Shown here one piece after another: positions 1 through 10,050 of a stretch of 64,000 bases of DNA (positions within the stretch are counted from its first letter, which is position 1; every line of letters starts with the position of its first letter). Position numbers and translations under genes: made by a program. Origin of the DNA: Paenibacillus sp. Root52 (GTDB lineage Bacteria > Bacillota > Bacilli > Paenibacillales > Paenibacillaceae); contig NZ_LMFO01000008.1 of assembly GCF_001426865.1 (NCBI RefSeq), forward strand, positions 1 through 64,000, read 5' to 3'. The notes under the pieces were generated by a model, which was not told the DNA's origin, ran no database searches, and saw only the letters and a list, made by a program, of their open reading frames with translations.

Positions 1-1221
1 ATTAATAACATTAATATTATTTAGAGTATTTATAATTTCCTTCATTTCTTTTCCTTCTTCTAATAATTTTGAGATAAATTCGTCAATAAACTTTAAATAC
101 CTTCCAAACTCTTGCACACTCTTTTTTTCTAAAGTAAAGTAACCGGCACTGTTTAAAAAGTCATTTGGTATAACTTTTGATAAAATTTTCTTAATAACAC
201 TTCGATTTGTTAGTCTTATCTCTGCTTGATTTAATTGTTTGTTACATTGCAGGTAAGACATTAAAGATTCTGTACACTCTGTAGATTTATTAATTCTAAA
301 AACATAATCAAATATCAATTCGTTTGGTATTATAGCATCAATTGTATCTTCAATTTCATTCTTCAGTTCTTCTATAGTCACTGACTGCAGATTATCTAAC
401 ATTGTTTTTGTTATAGTACTTAAAACAACATCTTTAACATAGAAGCCAATCTCTTGCGGATTATTTGCTATTTTCTTAAATATATAGTTCCAAAATTTCG
501 AGAAAACCTCAAAGTATATATTATCTTTGTAGTAGTGATTTTTATTTTCAACGACAACAAAATTAAGATACTTTAGTTCATCTTCAAACTTCGTGCCGAT
601 AAAATCTTCTATTTTCTCAATGCAATTTAAAATATGGGAATATACTATCTTTTCTTTAGATTGTTTTCCTTCCCACTCTATATACTCTCTATTCACTAAA
701 TTCTCAGATACATATCTCAATCCAATCAAATTACTTGTTGTTGTTGAGAAGCGGTCTGAAACATTATTTTGAACTTTTGTACTTTTGTCATTAATAGTGT
801 GAAATAGCTTTCTATGCAGCTCAGGACTTAATTCTTCTATTATTAGAAAGGGGATTTTCATTTTATTAAAATCATTTTTAAAATTCGGATCATCAAGTAA
901 TTCATTTATTGCTTTTATTCTATGCTGTCCATCTATAATTGTAAGACTCGAGTCCTCAAGTGCTAATTTATAAGTTGTGAGATCATAATTTATTTTACCC
1001 GAGCTATTCATTATTACAGGTGGGAAGAAAATATTCTCTTGTTCTTCTTTCATATACTTTAATATCATATCCACACTAGTATCGTTAATTAAGCGATTCA
1101 TTGATTGATCTTTAACCAAATTAACGTATCTTTTTACATCATTATATGACATAAATCCACTGTAACAATTTTTAGTATTCCAGCTGTAAGAGATTGCGTT
1201 AACATTATTCTTTTTAGCCAT
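1..1221 (-). CDS. DGQHR-domain protein, DndB-like (3' end beyond window)
   Basis: The frame is open from ATG at 1221 to the window edge (at least 407 codons), so the C-terminus is missing. Residues 97-101 read DGQHR, followed by IKAINELL, the signature of the DGQHR domain found in DndB, the regulator of phosphorothioate DNA modification. A GGAGG ribosome site lies just upstream. It follows dptH on the same strand after a gap of about 60 bases, which fits a Dnd cluster with the modification genes continuing to the left. Caution: from memory DndB is usually about 360-380 residues, and this protein is already longer, so it could be a related DGQHR protein. The gene is strongly A/T-rich. The domain call is firm; the name dndB is an inference. 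Confidence 0.7.
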   Translation of the reverse strand, partial: MAKKNNVNAISYSWNTKNCYSGFMSYNDVKRYVNLVKDQSMNRLINDTSVDMILKYMKEEQENIFFPPVIMNSSGKINYDLTTYKLALEDSSLTIIDGQHRIKAINELLDDPNFKNDFNKMKIPFLIIEELSPELHRKLFHTINDKSTKVQNNVSDRFSTTTSNLIGLRYVSENLVNREYIEWEGKQSKEKIVYSHILNCIEKIEDFIGTKFEDELKYLNFVVVENKNHYYKDNIYFEVFSKFWNYIFKKIANNPQEIGFYVKDVVLSTITKTMLDNLQSVTIEELKNEIEDTIDAIIPNELIFDYVFRINKSTECTESLMSYLQCNKQLNQAEIRLTNRSVIKKILSKVIPNDFLNSAGYFTLEKKSVQEFGRYLKFIDEFISKLLEEGKEMKEIINTLNNINVIN

Positions 1222-1283
1222 TATTTCTCCTCCATGTCACATTTAACAATCAGCATACCAATATTCAACATTCCCCACTTACT

Positions 1284-4200
1284 CTAAAGTTCCCAAAACG
1301 CCTTATCCCGCATCCAAATCGGCTGTCCTGAACCAGCCTTTACAACACTATAATGCTTCTGTAAAGATTTAATCCGACTCATAATGTTATCTTCTTCTGA
1401 CTTACTCTGAGTGCTGAACACCATTCTAATTTCCTTAGCAGACATTTCGGATACATTATGCACAACCCAGGTCAGAATGTAATTCGCATAGTCATTATCC
1501 GAAGTTGAGAAATGGCTCAAGAATTGTGTTGATAGGATCGTTCCTACGCCGTACTCTCTTCCTTCTTTCAAAATCTTCTTAATCGAAGTAAAGTCTTTAC
1601 TGAGGAAATTATCCGCCTCATCAACCAGGATCATTCGTGTAATTTCACGATAAGCTCCATCAATTGCACTGTGTCCAAACATCTGCATTTGGTTGTAAAA
1701 GACATCAAGTGTAATGGATACTACAAGGTTTTGAATACTCTCACTGTATCCAGATAAATTAATTACCGTGATCCCATCAATCATGTCGAACAATGAGATG
1801 GTTTTGGAGGAATCCGTTTCAAACACTTCGGTTTCATATAGCTCTTTCAGTGCCGCATACAGGGAATCAATTTTAGAATTTTCTTTGCCAGCATAGAGTT
1901 CGTATATATCACTCATAGTGGGGGCAGGTAAATTCCAAGTCGTAGGATCCCCTTTTATAATGCCTTTATTAGCGTAAGCCTCCATCATTAAATCCTTCAA
2001 CGTAATCGCTTGAACTTGTCCAAGATTGAAAGACCTTACAATTGTGTCTGTAAGAGAGTTGCTTGTATGAAGAGGTAACAACGGTTTAATAGGCTCTGCC
2101 ATGTACAAAGACAAGGGATTAAACGGTAAATGATATAGATTATAAACCTTCGCATTTGTTTTTTCAGTAAAATCTGACTTGATATAATCACCTTTGTAGT
2201 CAAAAATCAAAATACCAATAGGAGTTTGATTTACGTTATCATAGCTATTACGACTTAACTGCGTAATCAGTGATTTCGTAAATTGAGTTTTGCCTGTTCC
2301 CATTGTTCCAATAATCCCCGTATTGGTGTGCATAATTTTATCTGTGGAAGTAGGAAACCATTTCACTTCTTCCTTTGAAGTTGCGTTATGTCCAAATAAA
2401 ACCTCTAGGGGCTTAGTAGTCTTTGGAGCATCTACAGAAATTTGAGGATGGGTATTATTCGTTTCAAACTCGCTTATGTTATCATCTGAATCAAGCACAG
2501 TGGCTGCTACTTCATCCATTCCTGCTTCATAATTCGCATTATGTTCAGCAACAAGTAACGCCGAACTTTCATAATTCTGCGTTATTTCAAAACGTTTAGA
2601 AGGATCATATAAATTACTTAGTAATTGCTCAGGAGATAAATCCCCTTGATTACTCTGTATATATCCCTTCATTTCTTCAACACTTTTAAGTATGAATTCA
2701 TATCCACTCTGTTCAGGGTAGTCATAGATCATTACATCATCGCTCATTTTAATATCGGTAAACACGACATCCTTCTTAAACGAAATTACAGAACCTTGAC
2801 CAATGTACTGATCCAACGTATTTACGATCGTGTATTTATCATTAAGAAGAAGCTCACGAACATCACTTCCCGTAATTCTACTCCATGATTGTTCAGACCA
2901 TACCGAATAAAGCTTCATTTTCTCCGCACTTGCAATTGCTAATTGCATAAAGAAATTACGATATAATACAGCTTGGAAACTCTTTTCATCACCAGTTAAA
3001 AACTCCATCAATAACTGCTTGGTTTCCTTTACTTGCTTTATCGCTTTATCTTGCACGTTAGCACCGTTATGTCCTATCTTGACCTCAATAGGGTAAAAGT
3101 GAACTAACATCTCCTGATCAGAAGACTCAACCCCAATTAATAACAGATCGTCACTGTACGAACCAAATCTCCCCAGTTTTTTAGCGGAAAATAAACCTTC
3201 AGATTGCCTTAATCCAGTCCCACCTGAAATTCTAAGGATTTCTTCCATTGAGATAGGGATCCATATAATATTGTCGTGTGCATAAGCAGCAAGGGATAAT
3301 TTCACAGCTGAAAGAATACTGATTTTTTCCTTAGGAAAATAGTTCTTCTGAGCCAACAATCGAAGCAACCAATTCCCATTAATAGCATTAAAGAAATTAA
3401 TGATTGGTGGTAACACATGATCGTCTACATAGAGTCTCTGATGACCAAGGAATTCTTTTATTAGACGCTGATATTGTTTTGATCTTCTGGTTACTGTGAT
3501 CGCATCAAATCCACTTGAGGATGTATATTGGTCACTATAATGAATTACAAGTAATTCTTTTTGAGCATCACTGTTTTTGAAGAAACTTAGGTCTACTTTG
3601 GGCTCAATAAAAGTGACCCAATGGGCTGAATCATAAACTTGATCTAGTTGTTGTTTATGGTCAGAAGAGATAGCAGTAACCGTATTAATATCCTCTTGGT
3701 AATTATCTAGAGTTCGAGCAACTCGCATTAAAGAATTTAATTTAGGTACCATTTTCAATAGCGGAGCTTCTTGAACTGGATAAAACTTTGTTCCAAATCC
3801 CGTTTTATAATCTTCGTTGATAAATACAGAAGGAATACCAGAAACAAGTCCAAATAATGATACCCCCGTAATAATTTCAGAAGCATTGCTAGTAGCAATC
3901 TGCTCAATTTTATTCATCTGATAAAACGTAACATGACTGTACTCGTAACGAGCCGTATCCACATTTTTAGAATAAAACTTCACTTTGTCCCGAAAAATAT
4001 TCAACAATTCTTCTGCATGATATCCATCCAATTCAAGTTTAAGATTAAATTTTTTGGAAATCTCCTCAGCATCAGTATATTGTGACATCTCCTCAAATAC
4101 ATTGTTGATTCCTTTTTCAGCATATATGTGAATTTCAATAGGAAGTAATTTTGTTTTTTCTAAATTACCTTTTAGTTGCCTCTTATAATATTCAAAGAGA

Positions 4201-6509
4201 CCTTGAAGGATTTCCTGACAGTCTCCCATATTTATCGTATTTATTTTGAGTGGAGCTCGACGATCTAATTCAAAAAGATATCCGAAATGACCAGTAAATT
4301 CTTCTATTTTTTCTTGAACCAGTTTATTCACAAAAGTTTTGGATGATTCGAACCTTGGTAAACTTTGATCCATGTATGAAGCCCACTCATACGAATCAAT
4401 CATTTCAATGGCCTTATAGAGTTTAGAATTAAAATTAACATATGGTAATAAATTCGTGGGTCTCATGGAATGCAATAGCTCATCATTTATCAACTCATCA
4501 CCAATTAATTGATTTAATTGCAATTGGTATGCCAAATGAAGTGGATGTAATGGTGTGAAAAGCCATTCTGGGTTTATATGATTTTTCTGAATCGTTCCAA
4601 TTAAAACAAGATCTCTTTGGGTCTGGTTTAATGACTGGCCGTTTTGTAATTGTTCCAGCTCCTGAAGATACACATCTATATAATTACGAGCTAGCACAGT
4701 ATAGTCATCATCAAAATAGGCTAAACTCGGAAGTAAATCATTAGTTCTAAAATATCGCAACAAATCACAATATGCCTCTTTTAGTGGTTCAGAAACCGAA
4801 ATGGCCTGCGGAACAATCTCTCCCAAATTATCTTCGTAAAAAAATAAATGATTAGTTTCTAAGAGTTTCCGTTCCCTCTCTAAATTGCGCTTGAATTCCC
4901 CTTGGGCAAAAGTTTCTCTAGTTCCTTGAATGATCTTCATTTTTTCATTCTCAATACGATACGTAAAATGTTCCTGCTTTTCACGTTTTAATTTCCAAAC
5001 GCTAAAACCTCCAATGGGAACAGGGCGTTCAACTAAATCTTGTACAGCAAATGGAATACTCGTGTGAGGAAGCTGGATGTTAAAATAAATCATTTCTTCA
5101 TCACTATTATTTTCATCATTGCGAGAAACAACTAATTCTTGATCATTAGTGATATCAAAAATACTGTGGGATTCTGTCAAGTTAACATTAATAATCTCAG
5201 AAGCGTCTTTATTGAATAACCATTGTTCCGCATCTGAATTAATTAAAAGATATGAGCCCTTAGATTTGGATAACGTGATGGTATAAGATGTTTGTATCGT
5301 TTGAAGAAGCTTGGGCTCTGTCTCCACTACTGTAATTCTAAATTCATATGCCGGAGACACCTCGGTCTTGTATTTCACACCGTAAAATGTAGTCTGTCCA
5401 ATCTCATGTTTTAAGTGTATACGAATCTTTTTGCCCGCTTGTTCGACCTGAATCGGATGTTTAATTTTAGTTTCGTTGATGTACTGATTTTTGATAAAAT
5501 CATTAAATGTAAATTCTAATGTGATATGATCTTTTCGATCAGGATTGAATACAATAATGTTTCGTTTACGTTGCTTACTCTTGGTCTCACCATCGGCTCT
5601 CTCCCAATAATCTAACCCTTCCAAAGTTAATTTCTTACTCGTCTCAACATACTCTAAACCTTTTCCTTCTAATTTCTTCTGATTCGATCTTCGTACTGAA
5701 CCAAAATCAACATCCTGCCACGTCTCTGATTCAGATAGAATCTTGACCCCTTGATCATCAAAACGTCGCTCTAGACTGATTTCAGCAGAACCATACTGAT
5801 GTGCTATCTCAACATCACTGTACAAAGAATGGTTTTCCTTTAGTCTTTCTTTAATTTCCTTAGGAGTTCTGGGCGTATTGAAAAGTTCAGCATCATAAAA
5901 CAACCCAAAATTTTTATATTCATGCTTCTCTAATTTTTCATTGTTCAACACAGTAAGTATGTTTTCATAGTCAAATAAGTTGACTCTCTCATGAAGTCCT
6001 TGTTGGGCTTTCATTGACTCAATTGAGAAATTTAGGATTTGCTTCTCTTCTAGGGATAGATTCGATTGCTTCATCATTTCTTGCAGGTCTTTTTCAATTG
6101 AATCAATATGAAAAGGCATACCTTCTTTTGCAAACGAGGTCATTCCCTGAACCAAACTATCTAAGTTTGAATTATGAATTAAAAGCATAGCCAAATTCTC
6201 AAATGGCTCTTCGCTTGTACCAACTTTATTCCTTAATGTTGTAAGAAAATCAGGTGTGATCTCTTTAATATTAGATGCTATTAACACCTTGGTTTGATCA
6301 TAATCTAAAGTATGCGATTGATAAAATCCATCCTCAGTTGACATTGAGAATGGACTAACTCGGTTCATGTTCTTGATTTGATCTACTAGTTGTACAACTT
6401 GTTCTTCACGTTCAAATTGAATATGATACTTCTCTCCTGCTTGAATGTTAACCTCACCCAAAAAACGGTCTACGAGGTGAGCAAGATAACTATAAAAATG
6501 CTTTGACAT
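1284..6509 (-). CDS. dptH: DptH-type HerA/FtsK-like ATPase of phosphorothioate-dependent restriction
   Basis: A protein of about 1740 residues, matching the size of DptH, the largest subunit of the DptFGH restriction complex that attacks DNA lacking phosphorothioate marks. The C-terminal third carries a HerA/FtsK-like P-loop ATPase: Walker A GTMGTGKT near residue 1400 and Walker B MILVDEADNF near residue 1620. The long N-terminal part shows no motif I recognise. I chose the ATG at 6509 (MSKHFYSYLAH) because GGGG lies nine bases upstream; an in-frame ATG at 6530 is possible. The start overlaps the end of dptG by about 20 bases, so the two are probably translationally coupled. The DptH name rests on size, ATPase type and the F-G-H order. 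Confidence 0.85.
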   Translation of the reverse strand: MSKHFYSYLAHLVDRFLGEVNIQAGEKYHIQFEREEQVVQLVDQIKNMNRVSPFSMSTEDGFYQSHTLDYDQTKVLIASNIKEITPDFLTTLRNKVGTSEEPFENLAMLLIHNSNLDSLVQGMTSFAKEGMPFHIDSIEKDLQEMMKQSNLSLEEKQILNFSIESMKAQQGLHERVNLFDYENILTVLNNEKLEKHEYKNFGLFYDAELFNTPRTPKEIKERLKENHSLYSDVEIAHQYGSAEISLERRFDDQGVKILSESETWQDVDFGSVRRSNQKKLEGKGLEYVETSKKLTLEGLDYWERADGETKSKQRKRNIIVFNPDRKDHITLEFTFNDFIKNQYINETKIKHPIQVEQAGKKIRIHLKHEIGQTTFYGVKYKTEVSPAYEFRITVVETEPKLLQTIQTSYTITLSKSKGSYLLINSDAEQWLFNKDASEIINVNLTESHSIFDITNDQELVVSRNDENNSDEEMIYFNIQLPHTSIPFAVQDLVERPVPIGGFSVWKLKREKQEHFTYRIENEKMKIIQGTRETFAQGEFKRNLERERKLLETNHLFFYEDNLGEIVPQAISVSEPLKEAYCDLLRYFRTNDLLPSLAYFDDDYTVLARNYIDVYLQELEQLQNGQSLNQTQRDLVLIGTIQKNHINPEWLFTPLHPLHLAYQLQLNQLIGDELINDELLHSMRPTNLLPYVNFNSKLYKAIEMIDSYEWASYMDQSLPRFESSKTFVNKLVQEKIEEFTGHFGYLFELDRRAPLKINTINMGDCQEILQGLFEYYKRQLKGNLEKTKLLPIEIHIYAEKGINNVFEEMSQYTDAEEISKKFNLKLELDGYHAEELLNIFRDKVKFYSKNVDTARYEYSHVTFYQMNKIEQIATSNASEIITGVSLFGLVSGIPSVFINEDYKTGFGTKFYPVQEAPLLKMVPKLNSLMRVARTLDNYQEDINTVTAISSDHKQQLDQVYDSAHWVTFIEPKVDLSFFKNSDAQKELLVIHYSDQYTSSSGFDAITVTRRSKQYQRLIKEFLGHQRLYVDDHVLPPIINFFNAINGNWLLRLLAQKNYFPKEKISILSAVKLSLAAYAHDNIIWIPISMEEILRISGGTGLRQSEGLFSAKKLGRFGSYSDDLLLIGVESSDQEMLVHFYPIEVKIGHNGANVQDKAIKQVKETKQLLMEFLTGDEKSFQAVLYRNFFMQLAIASAEKMKLYSVWSEQSWSRITGSDVRELLLNDKYTIVNTLDQYIGQGSVISFKKDVVFTDIKMSDDVMIYDYPEQSGYEFILKSVEEMKGYIQSNQGDLSPEQLLSNLYDPSKRFEITQNYESSALLVAEHNANYEAGMDEVAATVLDSDDNISEFETNNTHPQISVDAPKTTKPLEVLFGHNATSKEEVKWFPTSTDKIMHTNTGIIGTMGTGKTQFTKSLITQLSRNSYDNVNQTPIGILIFDYKGDYIKSDFTEKTNAKVYNLYHLPFNPLSLYMAEPIKPLLPLHTSNSLTDTIVRSFNLGQVQAITLKDLMMEAYANKGIIKGDPTTWNLPAPTMSDIYELYAGKENSKIDSLYAALKELYETEVFETDSSKTISLFDMIDGITVINLSGYSESIQNLVVSITLDVFYNQMQMFGHSAIDGAYREITRMILVDEADNFLSKDFTSIKKILKEGREYGVGTILSTQFLSHFSTSDNDYANYILTWVVHNVSEMSAKEIRMVFSTQSKSEEDNIMSRIKSLQKHYSVVKAGSGQPIWMRDKAFWEL

Positions 6510-7878
6510 AAATAGCATCCCCACTATCACTTTTTTTCTCTAGCAAATTTAACTTTTCAAAATATTCAATGATGGAAATTTGAGTATCTCTATCATGAAT
6601 AATTCCTCTTATTTCAAATTGTTCAAATAATCTCTTCAACCTGATTTTAGGCTCATCTTTAATGATAACTTTAGTAAGAAATAATAGATAATCTGTATCC
6701 AGAATTAGCATCTTTCCAGATCTCCCCCTGGATTTGAGGAATGTTCTCTGACAAAAATGTGTAAACCACATCTTATATTCGTTGTACGGTTTGGAACGAA
6801 ATGAATTATTAAACTGGAAGTCAATCATCTGAAATAACGTAGACAGCTTATTTAATACCGTTAGATCATAATTGGCGGGATTTAAATTCATTTGATTCCA
6901 CTTCACATCGGATAACCCCTCACCATATTGTTCGATCACCTTATCTACAGCTTCTTCAATCATAGAGATTTCTTCATATGTACCTGAACGAAGTATTTCA
7001 GCGATCTCATGATAGGTAAGTAACTTTCCTGTTTCCTCTACTGATATATTAAGCATCTTCAGGAAATTCACATGAGTAAACATACGATTAATAGACCTCT
7101 CAATGTTTTTCCAACCATACTCATAACTGACTCTTGTTTTCGATAGTTTTTCTTCTTCTTCAAACGTAAAATAGATCGGCACTACACTCTTCTCATATGT
7201 GGCAAACAACGCTTCATTTCTACGTGACAATTGAGTTACATAGAAAAAATAATAGTAAGACAGAAGTTTTTCAAATTGTTGAGTGAATAAATCTTGTTTT
7301 GTGGAGAGCCATTCAAAATCTACAGCAAATAAATCAGATATTTCTGGTATTAACGTAGAAAACTTCTGGGATTGTGACTCCTCACTTTTCAACTCTGGTA
7401 AAGCTTTGAATATCAACGAACTCATTAAGTCATCTGTTTGATTTTCGTCTTTACTAATCTCCCATGCAGCTTTCCCATTCCACAACACAGCATAAAGAAA
7501 TTCAGCCAGCTTTCTGTTCTCATTTTCAACTGTATTGATGTAATAAAGGGTCTGCGGATGGAATAAAAAGAGTTGGTTATTCTCGTCAATGAATAGCGTT
7601 TTGATCATCTGCTTGAATTCATTCTTTTGATTTATATCTTTAAACTCAATTGACTTTAATACAGTTTCAATTAGTTGTTCTGGGTTAGTTTCTGAGGATA
7701 TTTTCTTTTGTCCAACTAGACGCAAAAACTCACTTACTACTTCCTTAAGATTAAATTGAACTTCTTTAAATTTTGTATTGTAAGGTAAGATTTCAACAGG
7801 TATTTTGGGGTTATGCCTAATAGAAGAATTTAATTTAAACTTTTCTATGATGGTTTCTAAATGAAACTGATACTCCAT
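6490..7878 (-). CDS. dptG: DptG-type phosphorothioate-dependent restriction subunit
   Basis: About 462 residues, no transmembrane segment, and rich in Leu, Lys, Glu and Phe. I see no catalytic motif. It lies between the DptF-like P-loop gene and the DptH-like ATPase gene in the standard F-G-H order, and its length fits DptG, an accessory subunit of unknown chemistry in Dnd restriction. The ATG at 7878 (MEYQFHLETI) is chosen because GGAG lies about ten bases upstream and it starts five bases after the dptF stop. The longer frame from 7920 would overlap dptF. The identification depends mostly on context. Confidence 0.75.
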   Translation of the reverse strand: MEYQFHLETIIEKFKLNSSIRHNPKIPVEILPYNTKFKEVQFNLKEVVSEFLRLVGQKKISSETNPEQLIETVLKSIEFKDINQKNEFKQMIKTLFIDENNQLFLFHPQTLYYINTVENENRKLAEFLYAVLWNGKAAWEISKDENQTDDLMSSLIFKALPELKSEESQSQKFSTLIPEISDLFAVDFEWLSTKQDLFTQQFEKLLSYYYFFYVTQLSRRNEALFATYEKSVVPIYFTFEEEEKLSKTRVSYEYGWKNIERSINRMFTHVNFLKMLNISVEETGKLLTYHEIAEILRSGTYEEISMIEEAVDKVIEQYGEGLSDVKWNQMNLNPANYDLTVLNKLSTLFQMIDFQFNNSFRSKPYNEYKMWFTHFCQRTFLKSRGRSGKMLILDTDYLLFLTKVIIKDEPKIRLKRLFEQFEIRGIIHDRDTQISIIEYFEKLNLLEKKSDSGDAIYVKAFL

Positions 7879-7882
7879 ATTC

Positions 7883-9664
7883 TCACATCTCCGTATATGA
7901 ATATTGGTCGAATAAATCATCGTAAGTCAGTCTATACCGCTGGGACTTACCGAACTTTTTGCTTTCAAAAATAAGCTCGTTTTTGTCATTTCCTCTACTA
8001 CTCAACTGGTCTATAAATTCAACAAACTTGATGTATTGAAACTTATCCTTCTTATTGGGTCGATAACCGTTCTTGATCCGAATCAACAATGAATATAATG
8101 AGTAGTCAATATCGATTTCGACTGGATTTCCCCCTTTGGGTCTAAAAGCGATCGTTAACATTGGTAAAAATTTTATTAATATCTCTTCTGCTCTTGGTTC
8201 AACCCGCTCCAGCGCTGGTTCAATTTCAAGTTTTTGTAAAGAGTAATATTGTGTCTGTGGTTGTCCAATCTGAACGTAAATAAGTCCGCCTTGTCCCTCA
8301 CCATTCCATTTGTAAATGGCATCACGAACGTCTTCTCTGTAGAGCTTGGATAACATACTCCAAGCTCTTTTATTCCAATAAAATAAGTACTGCATATATT
8401 GATCATAGACCCGATCCTCGAATGAATCGTGAGGTTTTATAGGAATTAAGTAATAAAAGTATACAAATAACTTAACTAACTCATTTCTGAAAGAAACACT
8501 CTTTTTGTCCTCATCTTTCCATGGAGAATGCGGAACAAGAGATTTCGCAAAATATGGTGCTCTATTTACATCAATATATTGACTAAATAAATATGCCCCA
8601 TCCTTTCTAGATTTAAAATCAATTAGATGCTGGTCAAGCAACTCTGTGCGATATTGCGTAGGATTAATATGATTTATCGCATGATGTATAGAAGATACAT
8701 CCTCACGATCAAATAGTTGGAAAGGTAACAGACATGATGTATAAGATTGAAAATCCTGAAGTGTGATTAATTCCATTAACTTCTCATGATCTATATTATC
8801 CATTGAGGAGGGAACAATTATATTGTATATAAAGTCCAGCAAAGCCCGAGTCGAAATAATAAGCTTTTCTTTCACCATCGCTTGGATCAATAGATCAATA
8901 ATTTTGTCTTGAATATCCTCATGTTGTAATAACTCATAATTCTGTACAATAGGATTCTTTAAAGCCACTTCAGGATATTCAGCCTTCTCTCTGAGATAAG
9001 CATTATAGAACGGATTATGTTCAGTATTCTGAGTAATTCTTTGTAAAATTCCTCTAATGTAACTCGAACGAGGGCCATTTTCTGTTAACTCATACATATG
9101 ATAATCACTAAAATTCACATATTTGAAAATGTGATCATCCTGAGATACTTCTTCTGTAATCACAGATTCCATAATCCTCTTTGCATGTACAAATTCTCTG
9201 AGCCGAGTGAACTCTTTTCCTTCTTCTGCATCAATAAAGTTATTTAGAGCGCCAAGATTAATCGCTAGAACAATAGTTCTATCTCCACTCTTGCCAATCT
9301 CTTGATCTGAAAATGGCTTTAACACCTTAGCTAACGTTTCAATTGAAGTTTTCCGAGGAGAGAAACTCTCTGTTGCATCATTATGTAAATAAAATTTTGC
9401 TGTGTCGGCTAAAAAGTCATACTTATCTTTTAAGTACGATAAGATATGTGACTTTCCATCACCAACCCCGCCACACACCAATATTAACTGTGGTTCATTG
9501 GTTTGATTTGCATTTATAATGAAGTTTTCAAGTTCCTTTTCTACTGGTCTTTGAACGTGCATATATTTTTTAAATTCACTGAATCCTTCAAGATTTTCTA
9601 CAGCTTCCTTCGAAGACTGTTTACAGCGCTTAAGAACATCAATGAAATGAGTAATCGTAGACAT
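7883..9664 (-). CDS. dptF: DptF-type P-loop NTPase of phosphorothioate-dependent restriction
   Basis: A 593-residue protein with a P-loop near residue 65 (CGGVGDGKSH), close to the N-terminus as in DptF. It is the first gene of the dptFGH operon, whose product restricts DNA without the sulfur modification added by DndA-E. The start is the ATG at 9664 (MSTITHFIDVLKRC): GGAGG sits seven bases upstream. The frame continues 20 codons further up but without a ribosome site and through a run of A. No modification gene (dndA, C, D, E) is visible here, although a DGQHR gene follows dptH. The restriction genes alone would be dangerous to the host, so I expect dndCDE just left of the window. Confidence 0.83.
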   Translation of the reverse strand: MSTITHFIDVLKRCKQSSKEAVENLEGFSEFKKYMHVQRPVEKELENFIINANQTNEPQLILVCGGVGDGKSHILSYLKDKYDFLADTAKFYLHNDATESFSPRKTSIETLAKVLKPFSDQEIGKSGDRTIVLAINLGALNNFIDAEEGKEFTRLREFVHAKRIMESVITEEVSQDDHIFKYVNFSDYHMYELTENGPRSSYIRGILQRITQNTEHNPFYNAYLREKAEYPEVALKNPIVQNYELLQHEDIQDKIIDLLIQAMVKEKLIISTRALLDFIYNIIVPSSMDNIDHEKLMELITLQDFQSYTSCLLPFQLFDREDVSSIHHAINHINPTQYRTELLDQHLIDFKSRKDGAYLFSQYIDVNRAPYFAKSLVPHSPWKDEDKKSVSFRNELVKLFVYFYYLIPIKPHDSFEDRVYDQYMQYLFYWNKRAWSMLSKLYREDVRDAIYKWNGEGQGGLIYVQIGQPQTQYYSLQKLEIEPALERVEPRAEEILIKFLPMLTIAFRPKGGNPVEIDIDYSLYSLLIRIKNGYRPNKKDKFQYIKFVEFIDQLSSRGNDKNELIFESKKFGKSQRYRLTYDDLFDQYSYTEM

Positions 9665-10013
9665 GCCCCATCCTCCAAAACACTTATTAAAAAAAAAAAG
9701 ACATAGCTCCCCAATAGGAACCATGTCTGTGTCATCATACGCTGTTTACTGTGTAATAGACCATGCTTTGGTCCCGCATACATGAAATTAAAAAAGAGAA
9801 TTACAGCACAATGCGATTTTGCGAAATATTAAACCGACGATAATTGACTTTTAATAGGATAAATATACCACACTTATGGTTCTTAAGGTACAAAATTAAG
9901 ATTTATAGGTATTATTTCCAAGCCAAACAACCTTGAAGATACCTTAAAGGCCGGGGTACTTACCGAATAAATCACCCACCCCAGAATAATATCTCTTCAA
10001 AATTATAAAGTAA
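9665..10013. other. Intergenic region upstream of dptF
   Basis: About 350 bases, A/T-rich, between the dptF start and the hairpin that ends the toxin/immunity pair. It must hold the dptFGH promoter on the minus strand, but I cannot place the boxes with confidence. The 61-residue frame at 9598-9783 has no good ribosome site and is not called. Confidence 0.5.
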
Positions 10014-10050
10014 AAGGTCAAATTATCTTAGATAAGGATAATTTGACCTT
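10014..10050 (-). terminator. Hairpin overlapping the stop codon of the immunity-like gene
   Basis: Perfect 14-base inverted repeat: AAGGTCAAATTATC at 10014-10027 and GATAATTTGACCTT at 10037-10050, with a nine-base loop holding the TAA stop (10028-10030) of the minus-strand gene. One arm therefore codes for the last residues of the protein (GQII). Only a weak, broken T-rich tract follows on the minus strand, so it could stabilise mRNA or act as an inefficient terminator. Confidence 0.6.

Noticed and set aside
6509..6530. Longer dptH start
   Set aside because: No clear ribosome site; the ATG at 6509 has GGGG nine bases upstream. Not decisive.
9598..9783. Small minus-strand frame upstream of dptF
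   Set aside because: Overlaps the start of dptF in another frame, no ribosome site.
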